From Vibrio penaeicida (GTDB lineage Bacteria; Pseudomonadota; Gammaproteobacteria; Enterobacterales; Vibrionaceae): DNA of 32,436 nt. Every line of letters begins with the position of its first letter. Position 1 is the stretch's first letter. A program made the position numbers and the translations under genes. The notes below the pieces were generated by a model. The model had not been told where the DNA came from. It saw nothing but the letters and a program-made list of their open reading frames with translations, and made no database searches. Positions 9,593-17,107 of this stretch are shown here, piece after piece. The stretch lies in the NCBI RefSeq assembly GCF_002933855.1, contig NZ_BFAQ01000025.1, positions 56,009 through 88,444 on the forward strand, in the 5' to 3' direction.

Positions 9593-10555
9593 CTAACTCC
9601 TTAACCTCAAACGATATTCGACATTTAGCTGTGCCGGGAAGATAGAAATACTATCAGCGTTTTGCTGAGCCGCTAGAAGAATTTTTTGCGGATCGATGGT
9701 ATTGAACTCAAATAAATCAAAATGGTGTGCGATCAGGTTCTTAATTCCGACCTGCTTACACAAAGACAACGCTTCTTCTAAATGAAAATTCCCCGGAATA
9801 CCCTGACTGGATCGGCGTTCATCCCGTCCATTGACTGGCAACAATGCCACATCAGGCTGGTGCCGTTTCAGAGTATCATTTAACCCTTCATAAGGAACGC
9901 AATCGCCAGAATGCCAAATGGTGAGCGTATCCTTCTTTTCATCGATGCTCTCGTGCTTTACTTGAGTATTTTCATTCAGTCTTATTTTAAGAATATACCC
10001 CAGAAAGCGGCTGTTTCCTTGCTTATCGCGTTCAATACTCTCGTGTGCTGCGAGTGTTGCGTGAACAGAGAGCGACTCAGACAATACAAGCTCTTCACCA
10101 TCCGAAATCCAATGAATGCGATCTGAAGGCAATCCGCTTCGAGTCAGCGCTTCTTTTTTTTCAGCGCGTGGAGCCAGCATGAAAGCTCGGTTGCCTAAAT
10201 GGTGTTGGAACAGCGGAATCAGTGTTCCGGCATCCATATGATCGGTATGCTTATGCGTACAAAGAACACCATCCACACTCGTGAGGTCTTGAACCCTAAT
10301 TGGCGCTGGCATCATACGAATATGTGGGTAGTGCTTGCCTTTATACTTCTCGGCAAGTGAATCCGACAAATAAGGGTCGATGAGCCAACTTGCTTGTTTT
10401 GTTCGAATCAAAAAGCCAGCTTGCCCCAGCCAATAAAACAACACTTCATCAGTTGGCGGTGGCAGCGATGAAATCCGCTGAGCCAACTGTCCGTTGAATA
10501 CGGCACTGGTTACGCAAGAACTTGGCAATATTTGGCTTGATGAAGAACCGTTCAT
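9593..10555 (-). CDS. Metallo-beta-lactamase-fold hydrolase, UlaG-like
   Basis: A 320-residue hydrolase. The metal-binding motif HKHTDH (101-106) is intact (His101, His103, Asp105, His106); further candidate ligands are the Asp in HSGDC and the His pair in AHHFD. The strand pattern before the motif (FYWLGQAGFLI, then LIDPYLSD) is that of the UlaG group, which includes L-ascorbate-6-phosphate lactonase. By analogy it may open a sugar lactone or phosphate-bearing ring. There are no ascorbate PTS genes here, so ascorbate itself is unlikely. The ATG overlaps the previous gene's stop as TAATG, with AGAGGAC upstream. No signal peptide: cytoplasmic. Its place between a dehydrogenase and a regulator fits hydrolysis of a lactone made by oxidation of a sugar; that is inference. 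Confidence 0.85.
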   Translation of the reverse strand: MNGSSSSQILPSSCVTSAVFNGQLAQRISSLPPPTDEVLFYWLGQAGFLIRTKQASWLIDPYLSDSLAEKYKGKHYPHIRMMPAPIRVQDLTSVDGVLCTHKHTDHMDAGTLIPLFQHHLGNRAFMLAPRAEKKEALTRSGLPSDRIHWISDGEELVLSESLSVHATLAAHESIERDKQGNSRFLGYILKIRLNENTQVKHESIDEKKDTLTIWHSGDCVPYEGLNDTLKRHQPDVALLPVNGRDERRSSQGIPGNFHLEEALSLCKQVGIKNLIAHHFDLFEFNTIDPQKILLAAQQNADSISIFPAQLNVEYRLRLRS

Positions 10556-11496
10556 TAGGCGTTGTCGTCCTCTAGCACCGATAACAAGTTACTGACGGCG
10601 GCAATGGTTGCTTTATCAACACTTTCTTGGGTGTATCCGCCAATGTGGCTGGTCGCAATGCATCGTTCATGTTGCCAAAGCGGGTGGCTAGCAGGAGGTT
10701 CTGTGTCATACACATCCACCGCATACACCGAGACTTTTCCACTGCACAAACCATCGTAGATTACATCGTGATCCACCAGCGACGCTCGGGCTGTATTGAT
10801 GATAACAACACCGTCTTTCATTGATTCGAGTGTACTTGCGCTGATTATCGGTCGGCCATCCAACGGAGCCGGACAATGAAACGTAATAATGTCTGCCAGC
10901 TTAAGTAGTTGGCTTACTTCGGTAAATTTAAAATCGTCGTTAAGAACCAGCTGACCTTTTAGTATCGGGTCAAAAGCGATCACCTGAGTGCCCAACCCCA
11001 ATGCCATTTGCGCCACTTGCCTACCGATTGCGCCCATACCAATAACGCCCACTAGCTTCCCTTGAATTTCTTGACCTAAAGCACGAGTCCACTGACCGGA
11101 TTTAAGCCCTTCTGCTGTTTCTGGTATATGACGCAGCCCAGACAGCATCATGGCAATGGCTAATTCAGCGACACCACGAGCATTCGCTCCTTCCGCCCGG
11201 CACACCTCGATGCCCGCTTTCTCAATACTGGCTAAAGGCAAGTTGTCGACCCCCGTACCATTTCGGCTGATCACTTTAAGCTGTTTGGCAGAAGCAATCA
11301 CCTTTTCAGATACGGGTTCAACGCCAGCAATCCACCCTACGCATTCGGGTATAACAGCAAGCAGCTCCTCTTCTGTAGGTGACTTACCGGGCTGACAAAA
11401 CACCATTTCGTACCCCAGCTTTTTAAGAGATTCAAAAGCAGGGTGCCCATTTAAAGACAATGAACGAGGTGTCACTAAAATCTTACCTTTATTCAT
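10555..11496 (-). CDS. D-isomer-specific 2-hydroxyacid dehydrogenase
   Basis: A 313-residue NAD(P)-dependent dehydrogenase of the phosphoglycerate dehydrogenase group. Counting from the chosen start, the Rossmann motif is Gly153, Gly155, Gly158. The catalytic triad is complete: Arg237 (NTARASLVD), Glu266 (DTEPP) and His284 (SHIGG). SRNGTGVDNLP (77-87) is the substrate-loop signature. No ACT or other regulatory domain follows. An ATG at 11511 is also in frame, but 11496 is preferred because GAGGGGT lies about eight bases upstream and the upstream gene's TAA ends four bases before it. It interconverts a 2-hydroxyacid and a 2-oxoacid; in this operon it may act on a sugar acid or hydroxypyruvate-like fragment. 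Substrate not determinable by sequence reading. Confidence 0.92.
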   Translation of the reverse strand: MNKGKILVTPRSLSLNGHPAFESLKKLGYEMVFCQPGKSPTEEELLAVIPECVGWIAGVEPVSEKVIASAKQLKVISRNGTGVDNLPLASIEKAGIEVCRAEGANARGVAELAIAMMLSGLRHIPETAEGLKSGQWTRALGQEIQGKLVGVIGMGAIGRQVAQMALGLGTQVIAFDPILKGQLVLNDDFKFTEVSQLLKLADIITFHCPAPLDGRPIISASTLESMKDGVVIINTARASLVDHDVIYDGLCSGKVSVYAVDVYDTEPPASHPLWQHERCIATSHIGGYTQESVDKATIAAVSNLLSVLEDDNA

Positions 11497-11500
11497 AACA

Positions 11501-12466
11501 TTACCCCTCATGGCTTAACTGCTTACCAGAACGGGCGGCAATACGTGAAATCTCTTCAAAGCGTTCGCCATTCACCGGAATGTCTACATCGAATACTTCC
11601 GCAATCACTCTTGTCCAGCCATAGATGAAATACACCCAACCATCATGAATCGATAGATGAGAGGACGACTCTTGCGATTTCGCTTGTCGATAAAACTCCA
11701 GTTCCCCTCGGTAGTTGAGTTCCCACACGATGCCATGCACTGGAAATTGAGCTTTGTTCGATAATGGCGAACCAGGGCCATCTTTTCCTAACCCTGTTGC
11801 GTTTATAACGAGCGAATAAGGCGGCAATGAAGCCAATACCTCATCATTGGTTGCGTCCGATTCAACCAACACATACTCGCAGTCGACATCTATTCCGTAT
11901 ATTTTGAGTACTTGATCTAACTCATCCAGCCGATGCTGAGAAACATCTGAAACCACAATCTTAGTTGGGCGATCGTTTTGTTTTGCGGCTTGAGTTAGAT
12001 ACCAAACAATGGCTGTCGCGCTGCCACCCGCTCCCATAACAAACACATTACCTCGATGCGTCGCAAAAAAATGAGGAGGTAATATGTACTCCAAAGCAAA
12101 TCCAGAAGTAATCGGATCTTTCGCATTGCAACAGAATGTTGATTGTCTTTTATAAAGGCAGCTGGTTTCGTTCATTTTTGTCGCATGTGGATCAACCTCA
12201 TCAAACATATCAATACACGCTTGGTAAAGATTGATTTTGTGCGTGGTGACAAGTGCACCAAGCGATAGGGGATCGTGTTTAATAAATGACGTTACCTGTT
12301 GATACTGTTCATTTGGTGCATTGAGCGGTAAATCGATTCCACGAATTTGAACGTCACCCAAACCAAGAAACTCAGCCCAAGCAGGGAAAACTTTCATGAT
12401 CGAGCTTTGCAACGTAGACACCCCTATAAAGTAAAACGTCGGCTTTTGGGCTGGTACAAGGTTCAT
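11501..12466 (-). CDS. Shikimate dehydrogenase-like (AroE superfamily) protein
   Basis: A 321-residue protein with the two-domain AroE layout. The N-terminal domain has IGVST near residue 14 and VTTHK with Lys77 at the position of the catalytic lysine. The sequence DPITSGF (117-123) stands where AroE has NTDGxG. The Rossmann motif is GAGGSA (145-150). It is longer than housekeeping AroE (about 270) and lacks the usual SxS shikimate-carboxylate motif, so shikimate is probably not the substrate. It belongs to a divergent AroE-like group. The ATGA overlap with the preceding gene and AAGGGGAG upstream show translational coupling. In an operon with a phosphosugar isomerase it may be an NAD(P)-dependent polyol or cyclitol dehydrogenase; this is inference. 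Confidence 0.82.
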   Translation of the reverse strand: MNLVPAQKPTFYFIGVSTLQSSIMKVFPAWAEFLGLGDVQIRGIDLPLNAPNEQYQQVTSFIKHDPLSLGALVTTHKINLYQACIDMFDEVDPHATKMNETSCLYKRQSTFCCNAKDPITSGFALEYILPPHFFATHRGNVFVMGAGGSATAIVWYLTQAAKQNDRPTKIVVSDVSQHRLDELDQVLKIYGIDVDCEYVLVESDATNDEVLASLPPYSLVINATGLGKDGPGSPLSNKAQFPVHGIVWELNYRGELEFYRQAKSQESSSHLSIHDGWVYFIYGWTRVIAEVFDVDIPVNGERFEEISRIAARSGKQLSHEG

Positions 12467-13092
12467 TCCGACTCCCCTTTATATAGACGATTAACATCCG
12501 CTTGGCTGCGTGGTTGATAATGCGCATTTTCTTCGATTTTCCAGCCACTATCTCCTTCAGCCAGAACGCGATGGCGCATACCACCAGAACGCTCAATGAT
12601 GTTGTAATCTTGCCCACTGTCTCCGGGGTAGCAAAAGAACATAACAAACTCTTCATCCCCCGTGTTTACGCTTCGGTGGATCCAGAAGGGAGGGACATAA
12701 CATACCGTGTTAGGGGTGATTTCCACCACTTTGGTTTCCCCCTCAGGTGACTCAAGTAACATCAACCCTTTTCCTTTCTTTCCGATGTAAACTTCTGGTC
12801 GGTCGGCAATCGCATGGATATGCCCTCGAGTCATGAAATACTCGCTACCAACCTTACCGGGCTGCATTTTGGTCACACCAAAAATCATATCCTGAACCCG
12901 ATTCCCTGGGTGATAGTCTGTTACTTCATAAACGACTTTTTCTCCCATTTCTCTGTTTAGCGCTTCAAATGCGTCCGTGTCCAAGTACAGCCCATTCAAA
13001 TCATCAAAGCGTTTTTCGTAATGTCGGCTTGTCCCTGCCAGGCTGCCTGATAACACATCAATCTGGCAGCTCACTGGATCCATAAGTGACAT
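12463..13092 (-). CDS. Cupin-type (archaeal-type) phosphoglucose isomerase
   Basis: A 209-residue cupin enzyme that interconverts glucose-6-phosphate and fructose-6-phosphate using a metal. Counting from the chosen start, the ligands His91, His93, Glu100 and His139 (motifs GHIHAIADRPEVYIGKKGKG and PPFWIHR) have the same spacing as His88, His90, Glu97 and His136 of the Pyrococcus furiosus enzyme, and the following YPGDSGQDY segment also matches. A start at 13113 is in frame, but 13092 is preferred because GAGGGA lies just upstream of it, whereas 13113 has no site. It is unrelated to the usual Pgi of gammaproteobacteria, which presumably exists elsewhere, so this copy is likely dedicated to the locus. 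First gene of the minus operon. Some members also accept mannose-6-phosphate; the true substrate here may differ. Confidence 0.93.
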   Translation of the reverse strand: MSLMDPVSCQIDVLSGSLAGTSRHYEKRFDDLNGLYLDTDAFEALNREMGEKVVYEVTDYHPGNRVQDMIFGVTKMQPGKVGSEYFMTRGHIHAIADRPEVYIGKKGKGLMLLESPEGETKVVEITPNTVCYVPPFWIHRSVNTGDEEFVMFFCYPGDSGQDYNIIERSGGMRHRVLAEGDSGWKIEENAHYQPRSQADVNRLYKGESE

Positions 13093-13163
13093 AATTGTTC
13101 CCTCACTATCCATTTAGATTGCCTACTCTTTGTTCAGAGCACTCCCGTTTTTAGCCTGTCGAA

Positions 13164-13193
13164 TGTGACTTAAACGGTAGTGTGTGACTTAAA
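13164..13193. repeat. Two 11-base direct repeats in the isomerase operon leader
   Basis: TGTGACTTAAA occurs at 13164-13174 and again at 13183-13193, a 19-base period (about two helical turns). It lies between the predicted minus-strand promoter and the isomerase start. TGTGA is also the CRP half-site, but no TCACA partner is seen. It may be an activator or secondary regulator site. Confidence 0.4.
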
Positions 13194-13208
13194 GAATCGG
13201 CGCTTTTT

Positions 13209-13223
13209 AGTATTAATACTACA
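13209..13223. promoter_or_regulatory. Candidate RpiR/HexR-type operator over the minus-strand -10 region
   Basis: A perfect 14-base palindrome, TAGTATTAATACTA (13208-13221). On the minus strand it reads TGTAGTATTAATACT, fitting the TGTA-N7-TACA form of HexR sites with one mismatch. It overlaps the predicted -10 of the isomerase operon. Confidence 0.6.
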
Positions 13224-13240
13224 TAAAAATAAAAGATCAA
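13213..13240 (-). promoter_or_regulatory. Candidate sigma-70 promoter of the isomerase operon
   Basis: On the minus strand TTGATC (13240-13235) and TATTAA (13218-13213) are 16 bases apart. It reads towards the gene starting at 13092, leaving a leader of about 110 bases. The inverted repeat at 13208-13221 covers the -10. Confidence 0.55.
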
Positions 13241-13306
13241 CTGGTTTTAACTCGAATATAGACGCCGATTTAATCAAATTAAGTTAAAAAACTGTGAAAT
13301 TTTAGA

Positions 13307-13334
13307 TTGACATTGTGGTTTTATGTATTAAAAA
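13307..13334 (+). promoter_or_regulatory. Candidate sigma-70 promoter of the ABC transporter operon
   Basis: TTGACA (13307-13312, a perfect -35) and TAAAAA (13329-13334) are 16 bases apart. It reads towards the permease gene at 13412, with a leader of about 70 bases. The -10 is covered by a 17-base inverted repeat. Confidence 0.6.
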
Positions 13335-13339
13335 TACAT
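13323..13339. promoter_or_regulatory. Candidate RpiR/HexR-type operator over the plus-strand -10 region
   Basis: ATGTATT (13323-13329) and AATACAT (13333-13339) form a perfect inverted repeat with a three-base spacer, matching TGTA-N7-TACA. Overlap with the -10 fits a repressor site, relieved when the regulator binds its phosphosugar. Confidence 0.65.
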
Positions 13340-13411
13340 TTATGCCAGCTTCATGAAGAAGAATTGGAAAGTAAAACTACCAAATGGCAGTTTCATACAA
13401 AGGAGTTGTGA

Positions 13412-14308
13412 ATGTCGATAGGGACACTGAATCCAAAACAGACAGATTCCATCAAATATTTATTTGTCTGGCCTGCATTATTCGTAGTACTGCTGGTGAC
13501 GCTGTTTCCACTGATTTATGCGCTAACGGTCAGCTTTCAATCCGTGCGTTTAATACCGCCTTTGCCGGTAAAATTTGTTGGCTTCGACAACTACCAAACC
13601 CTGCTGGAGTCTTCTCGCTTTTGGCAGTCTGTCTTTACGACTATCTTTATTGTCTTTACTTCGGTGTTAATTCAATACGTTGTGGGCTTTTTGCTTGCAA
13701 TGGCACTGTACATAAAAGTACCTGGCGAGAAACTGTTTAGGGTTATCTTTCTATTGCCGATGTTTATGGCACCGATTGCGGTCGCTCTCGTTGCACGAAT
13801 GATGTTCCACTCGGCGCTCGGCCCTGTGAATGATTTCTTTAGTATGCTCGGATTTGAAAATCTGCCTTTTCTAACGGAAACCTCTTGGGCGCTGGGCGTA
13901 TTAGTCACTGTAGAAGTTTGGCAATGGACACCTTTCGTCACGCTTTTGATGCTAGCAGGGCTGCAAGGCTTACCTAAAGACGTGTACGAAGCGGCGTCTC
14001 TTGAAAATGTGCCACCATGGCGACAATTTTGGGACATCACTTTTCCAATGCTATTACCACTCTCCGTTGTCGTGGTGTTCATTCGCATCGTTGAAGGTTT
14101 CAAGATCATTGATACCGTCTACATTTTAACGGGAGGAGGCCCCGGTACTTCTACCGAAACCCTCACCCTGTTTGCCTACAACCAAGGGTTTAAAACTTTT
14201 AACTTAGGGGAAGCTTCTGCACTGAGCTTTTTATTCCTAATCGTGATTGTTGTTCTAGGTAGCGTTTACCTTGCTGCTGTTAAGCCTGTAGTGGAGAAAC
14301 GATCATGA
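13412..14308 (+). CDS. ABC sugar transporter permease, MalF/UgpA type
   Basis: A 298-residue inner-membrane protein with six predicted membrane segments (first at about 18-40). The cytoplasmic EAA loop is at about 192-216 (EAASLENV, ending in FPMLLP), which docks onto the ATPase; the usual Gly of that loop is replaced by an Asn-Val pair. It is the short form without the extra domain of E. coli MalF. AGGAG lies six bases before the ATG. It overlaps the next gene by four bases (ATGA). First gene of the import operon, under the promoter at 13307-13334. Confidence 0.93.
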   Translation: MSIGTLNPKQTDSIKYLFVWPALFVVLLVTLFPLIYALTVSFQSVRLIPPLPVKFVGFDNYQTLLESSRFWQSVFTTIFIVFTSVLIQYVVGFLLAMALYIKVPGEKLFRVIFLLPMFMAPIAVALVARMMFHSALGPVNDFFSMLGFENLPFLTETSWALGVLVTVEVWQWTPFVTLLMLAGLQGLPKDVYEAASLENVPPWRQFWDITFPMLLPLSVVVVFIRIVEGFKIIDTVYILTGGGPGTSTETLTLFAYNQGFKTFNLGEASALSFLFLIVIVVLGSVYLAAVKPVVEKRS

Positions 14309-15441
14309 GCGATCTTGCTACCGATAAATTATCCGCATCCACTACGCAAGCGAGCCGTACCATGCAAAAGCCAAGCATCAACAGTAATACGCAATCAGGC
14401 AAACAGCATCTAGCCAAACAGCGCCGTTCACTGACGACTGGTCAATGGATAGCCATTATTGGGTGTTTCTTTTGGTTGCTGTTTTTGCTCGCCCCTTTTT
14501 ACTGGGTAACAGTAACCGCATTCAAACCACCACAGGCGGTGAATGGCGGGGCAACTTACCTACCCTTTATCGACTTTGCGCCTACGTTGGATGCATTTAG
14601 AGAGGTTATGTCTGGCATTCGCGGCGATTTTGTCGGACCTTTCTGGCACTCGTCTTTGATCGCACTGGTTTCCACCGCTTTATCGGTGTTGCTGGGTTCA
14701 ATGGCTGCCTATGGTATTGCTCGGTTTGAGTTTCGTATCCGATTACTCTCTGGATTCACTTTTGCTATTGTCGGAATTGGTGGGTTCTTATTGCTGAATG
14801 AGGTCATGGAGTTTGCGATTCCTCAAGCCATTATTATCTCACTGGTATGCGCATTTACCTCGTCATTCTTTATTAACAAACTGCCTCTACCCGGTCCCGT
14901 ACTGGGGAACGACGACGTTACTTTTTGGTTTGTTTCTCAGCGCATGTTTCCACCTATCGTCTCTGCGTTTGCCCTATACCTTTTTTACGCAGAGCTTGGA
15001 AAACAAGGCGTACAATTGCTCGATAGCTTTTCCGGCATGGTTGTCGCCTATACCGCATTTGGGCTACCACTCGCCGTATGGTTGATGCGCGACTTCTTCC
15101 GGACCATTCCGGTCGAAGTTGAAGAAGCCGCAATGGTTGATAATGTGCCGAGACTTCGCATCTTTTTCGATATCGTTCTGCCTATGTCCAAACCGGGACT
15201 GATCGCGACATCGATGATCACATTGTCGTTCATATGGAATGAATTTCTTTTTGCACTTTTACTTACGTCTTCACGTTGGCAAACCTTGCCTGTTGTATTA
15301 GCAGGACAGAATTCAAGCCGAGGCGATGAATGGTGGGCGATATCCGTCGCGACATTGATATCCATTATACCAATGATCATCGTCGTCACCCTGCTCGGTC
15401 GGCTGATGAGGTCCGGACTGCTCTCTGGATCTATTAAATAG
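14305..15441 (+). CDS. ABC sugar transporter permease, MalG type, enlarged
   Basis: A 378-residue inner-membrane permease; most MalG-type partners have about 280. The extra length comes from a polar Ser/Gln/Lys-rich N-terminal tail (residues 1-44, cytoplasmic) and an insertion at about 148-205, between the second core segment and the one containing FVSQRMFPP, which adds two hydrophobic stretches and a GNDD loop. The EAA loop (274-276, EAAMVDNVP, ending in VLP) is intact apart from the Gly, which is Asn here as in the partner permease. The start overlaps the upstream permease by ATGA. Enlarged permeases of this kind occur in some sugar or polyol importers; the insertion may add an accessory surface. 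Confidence 0.9.
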   Translation: MSDLATDKLSASTTQASRTMQKPSINSNTQSGKQHLAKQRRSLTTGQWIAIIGCFFWLLFLLAPFYWVTVTAFKPPQAVNGGATYLPFIDFAPTLDAFREVMSGIRGDFVGPFWHSSLIALVSTALSVLLGSMAAYGIARFEFRIRLLSGFTFAIVGIGGFLLLNEVMEFAIPQAIIISLVCAFTSSFFINKLPLPGPVLGNDDVTFWFVSQRMFPPIVSAFALYLFYAELGKQGVQLLDSFSGMVVAYTAFGLPLAVWLMRDFFRTIPVEVEEAAMVDNVPRLRIFFDIVLPMSKPGLIATSMITLSFIWNEFLFALLLTSSRWQTLPVVLAGQNSSRGDEWWAISVATLISIIPMIIVVTLLGRLMRSGLLSGSIK

Positions 15442-15476
15442 TACCAATGAAACTTAAGAACTGTTGACGACTCTTT

Positions 15477-15506
15477 AGGTCTTTTAACGACACTTAAGAC
15501 CTTTTG
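15477..15506 (+). terminator. Attenuator-like hairpin between permease and binding-protein genes
   Basis: AGGTCTT (15477-15483) and AAGACCT (15496-15502) are perfect complements around a 12-base loop, followed by TTTG. The T-run is short, so partial termination or mRNA 3'-end protection is more likely than full termination. The transporter is probably one transcriptional unit. Confidence 0.5.
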
Positions 15507-15521
15507 ACTCTACCCATGGAT

Positions 15522-15542
15522 GCCCAGCCTTTGTGCTAGGGC
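15522..15542 (+). promoter_or_regulatory. Hairpin in the leader of the binding-protein gene
   Basis: GCCC-AGC (15522-15528) pairs with GCT-GGGC (15535-15542) with one bulged A and a six-base loop. It ends about ten bases before the AGAAGGA ribosome binding site. It could shield the 5' end of a processed binding-protein mRNA. Confidence 0.4.
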
Positions 15543-15562
15543 AAAATTAGAAGGAATTAAAC

Positions 15563-17032
15563 ATGGAAAGGAAAATACGCACCTCCGCGCTGGCTGTCGC
15601 ACTTTGTTTGGGCGTAACCGCGATGTCGACCAACGCACTGGCAGCATGCGAACCCGATTACTCCGGTGTCACCGTGACCGTCGGCTCGCAAAACGGCCCT
15701 TTTATTGCTTCGGCGCTTCGCACTGCTGGCACTGCTTGGGAAGCTCAGACTTGCGGTAAAGTAAAGATTGTGGAATTCCCATTTGGAGAACTTTTCCCTA
15801 AGTTTTTGACGGGGATGCAAACAGGATCAAGTGAGATCGATGTTATTTCTTACATCCCTGCGTGGTTACCCGACTTTAATATCTTCTTGTCTGAAATGCC
15901 TCAGAGCATGCAGGAAGGAGAATACTGGAACGACATTCACCCCGTATACCGCGAACGCTTGATGTTATGGGATGGTAAAGTGAAATCCGCCACCATGGAT
16001 GGCGACATGCACATGCTGAATTACCGTGCCGACCTCTTCAATGACCCAAAAGAGAAAGCGGCGTTCAAAACCAAGTATGGCTATGCTTTGGCAGCTCCTG
16101 TTACATGGGATCAGTACTACGATATTGCTGAATTCTTCCACCGCCCAGACCAAGGGTTATACGGAACAGCTGAAGCTTATAAACGCGGCGGGCAGCAATT
16201 CTGGTACTTCTTCTCTCACGCAGCCAGCTACACCAATGATCCGAAAAACCCAGGCTCAATGTTCTTTGACCCCGACACCATGAATGCACAAATTAACAAC
16301 GCAGGCTGGTTAAAAGCACTGAAAGACTATAAACGAGGCTTAGACTACAACCCACCGGGCGCGTTAAACAACGGTTCAGGTGACGTAAGGCCTTTATACG
16401 CAGGAGGTAAAGTCGCGATGAATATCGACTGGGCAGACTCCGGCGTATTAGGAGCAAACCCGAAAGAATCGCGCATTGTAGGCAATGTTCGTACTGCGAT
16501 GCTGCCAGGGTCTAAATCCATGTGGAACGCCAAAGAAGGCAAATGGAATGAATACAATGAAGTCGTCGCGTCACCTTTCCTAGCCTTTGGTGGCTGGCAG
16601 CTCGCGGTTCCTCAGTCTTCCAGAAACAAGGCGGCTGCGTGGAACTTTGTTCAAACCGTTACCAGTCAAGAACATTCATCGAAAGCCATTGTTACGGCAA
16701 ATACTGGGGTAAACCCATATCGATTAAGCCACTACGACAACATCGATAACTGGTTGGCGATTTTCTCTAAACCCGAGGCGGAGTCTTACCTAGCAGCGCA
16801 ACGCGCATCACTAGACGCGCCAAATGTGGCACTGGATTTACGTATTCCGGGTTTCTTCGCTTACACCGAAATTCTTGAAATAGAGCTTTCTCGCGCCTTG
16901 GCAGGGAAAGTGACCGAACAAGAAGCATTGGACAGCATCGCCAAGCAATGGAACCAACTAACGGATGATTTCGGCCGTGAATCTCAGCTTAAAGCCTATC
17001 GCAGTGCAATGGGGTTACCTGAGAAAAAATAG
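15563..17032 (+). CDS. ABC sugar transporter periplasmic binding protein (family 1)
   Basis: A 489-residue secreted protein. Residues 1-27 are a Sec signal peptide (basic start, hydrophobic core, ALA before the cut). It is not a lipoprotein: Cys29 is not in a lipobox. Mature Cys29 and Cys64 could form a disulfide. The rest is the two-lobe family 1 fold, with the typical WAQYYDIAEFF-type segment and C-terminal aromatic-rich helices (for example FGGWQLAVPQ). It delivers the substrate to the two permeases. AGAAGGA precedes the ATG. It is flanked on both sides by hairpins, which fits the need for more binding protein than membrane subunits. Ligand: probably a mono- or oligosaccharide, polyol or sugar derivative; not determinable here. 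Confidence 0.93.
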   Translation: MERKIRTSALAVALCLGVTAMSTNALAACEPDYSGVTVTVGSQNGPFIASALRTAGTAWEAQTCGKVKIVEFPFGELFPKFLTGMQTGSSEIDVISYIPAWLPDFNIFLSEMPQSMQEGEYWNDIHPVYRERLMLWDGKVKSATMDGDMHMLNYRADLFNDPKEKAAFKTKYGYALAAPVTWDQYYDIAEFFHRPDQGLYGTAEAYKRGGQQFWYFFSHAASYTNDPKNPGSMFFDPDTMNAQINNAGWLKALKDYKRGLDYNPPGALNNGSGDVRPLYAGGKVAMNIDWADSGVLGANPKESRIVGNVRTAMLPGSKSMWNAKEGKWNEYNEVVASPFLAFGGWQLAVPQSSRNKAAAWNFVQTVTSQEHSSKAIVTANTGVNPYRLSHYDNIDNWLAIFSKPEAESYLAAQRASLDAPNVALDLRIPGFFAYTEILEIELSRALAGKVTEQEALDSIAKQWNQLTDDFGRESQLKAYRSAMGLPEKK

Positions 17033-17053
17033 AGGCAAAATAGCGCTTTACAA

Positions 17054-17077
17054 GCTGCCAGCTTAACCGCTGGCAGC
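17054..17077 (+). terminator. Perfect intercistronic hairpin between binding protein and ATPase
   Basis: Nine-base arms GCTGCCAGC (17054-17062) and GCTGGCAGC (17069-17077) with a six-base loop, 22 bases after the binding-protein stop. No T-run follows, so it more likely protects the upstream mRNA from 3' exonucleases (as in other binding-protein operons) than terminates all transcription. Confidence 0.6.
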
Positions 17078-17107
17078 GTGTTCCCAAACCGACAGGGAGT
17101 CGTCACA

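Noticed and set aside
9593..10555. Assigning the metallo-hydrolase as true UlaG of ascorbate catabolism
   Set aside because: No ascorbate PTS, UlaD, UlaE or UlaF homologue is nearby; only the family resemblance can be supported.
13164..13193. CRP binding site from the TGTGA words
   Set aside because: The TCACA half at the required six-base spacing is absent for both copies.
13384..13740. 118-codon frame overlapping the first permease gene
   Set aside because: Different frame from the permease, which has a proper AGGAG and six membrane segments; this product shows no motif.
17078..17107. Upstream GTG start for the ABC ATPase
   Set aside because: It begins right after the hairpin arm with no ribosome binding site; family alignment starts near 17108.
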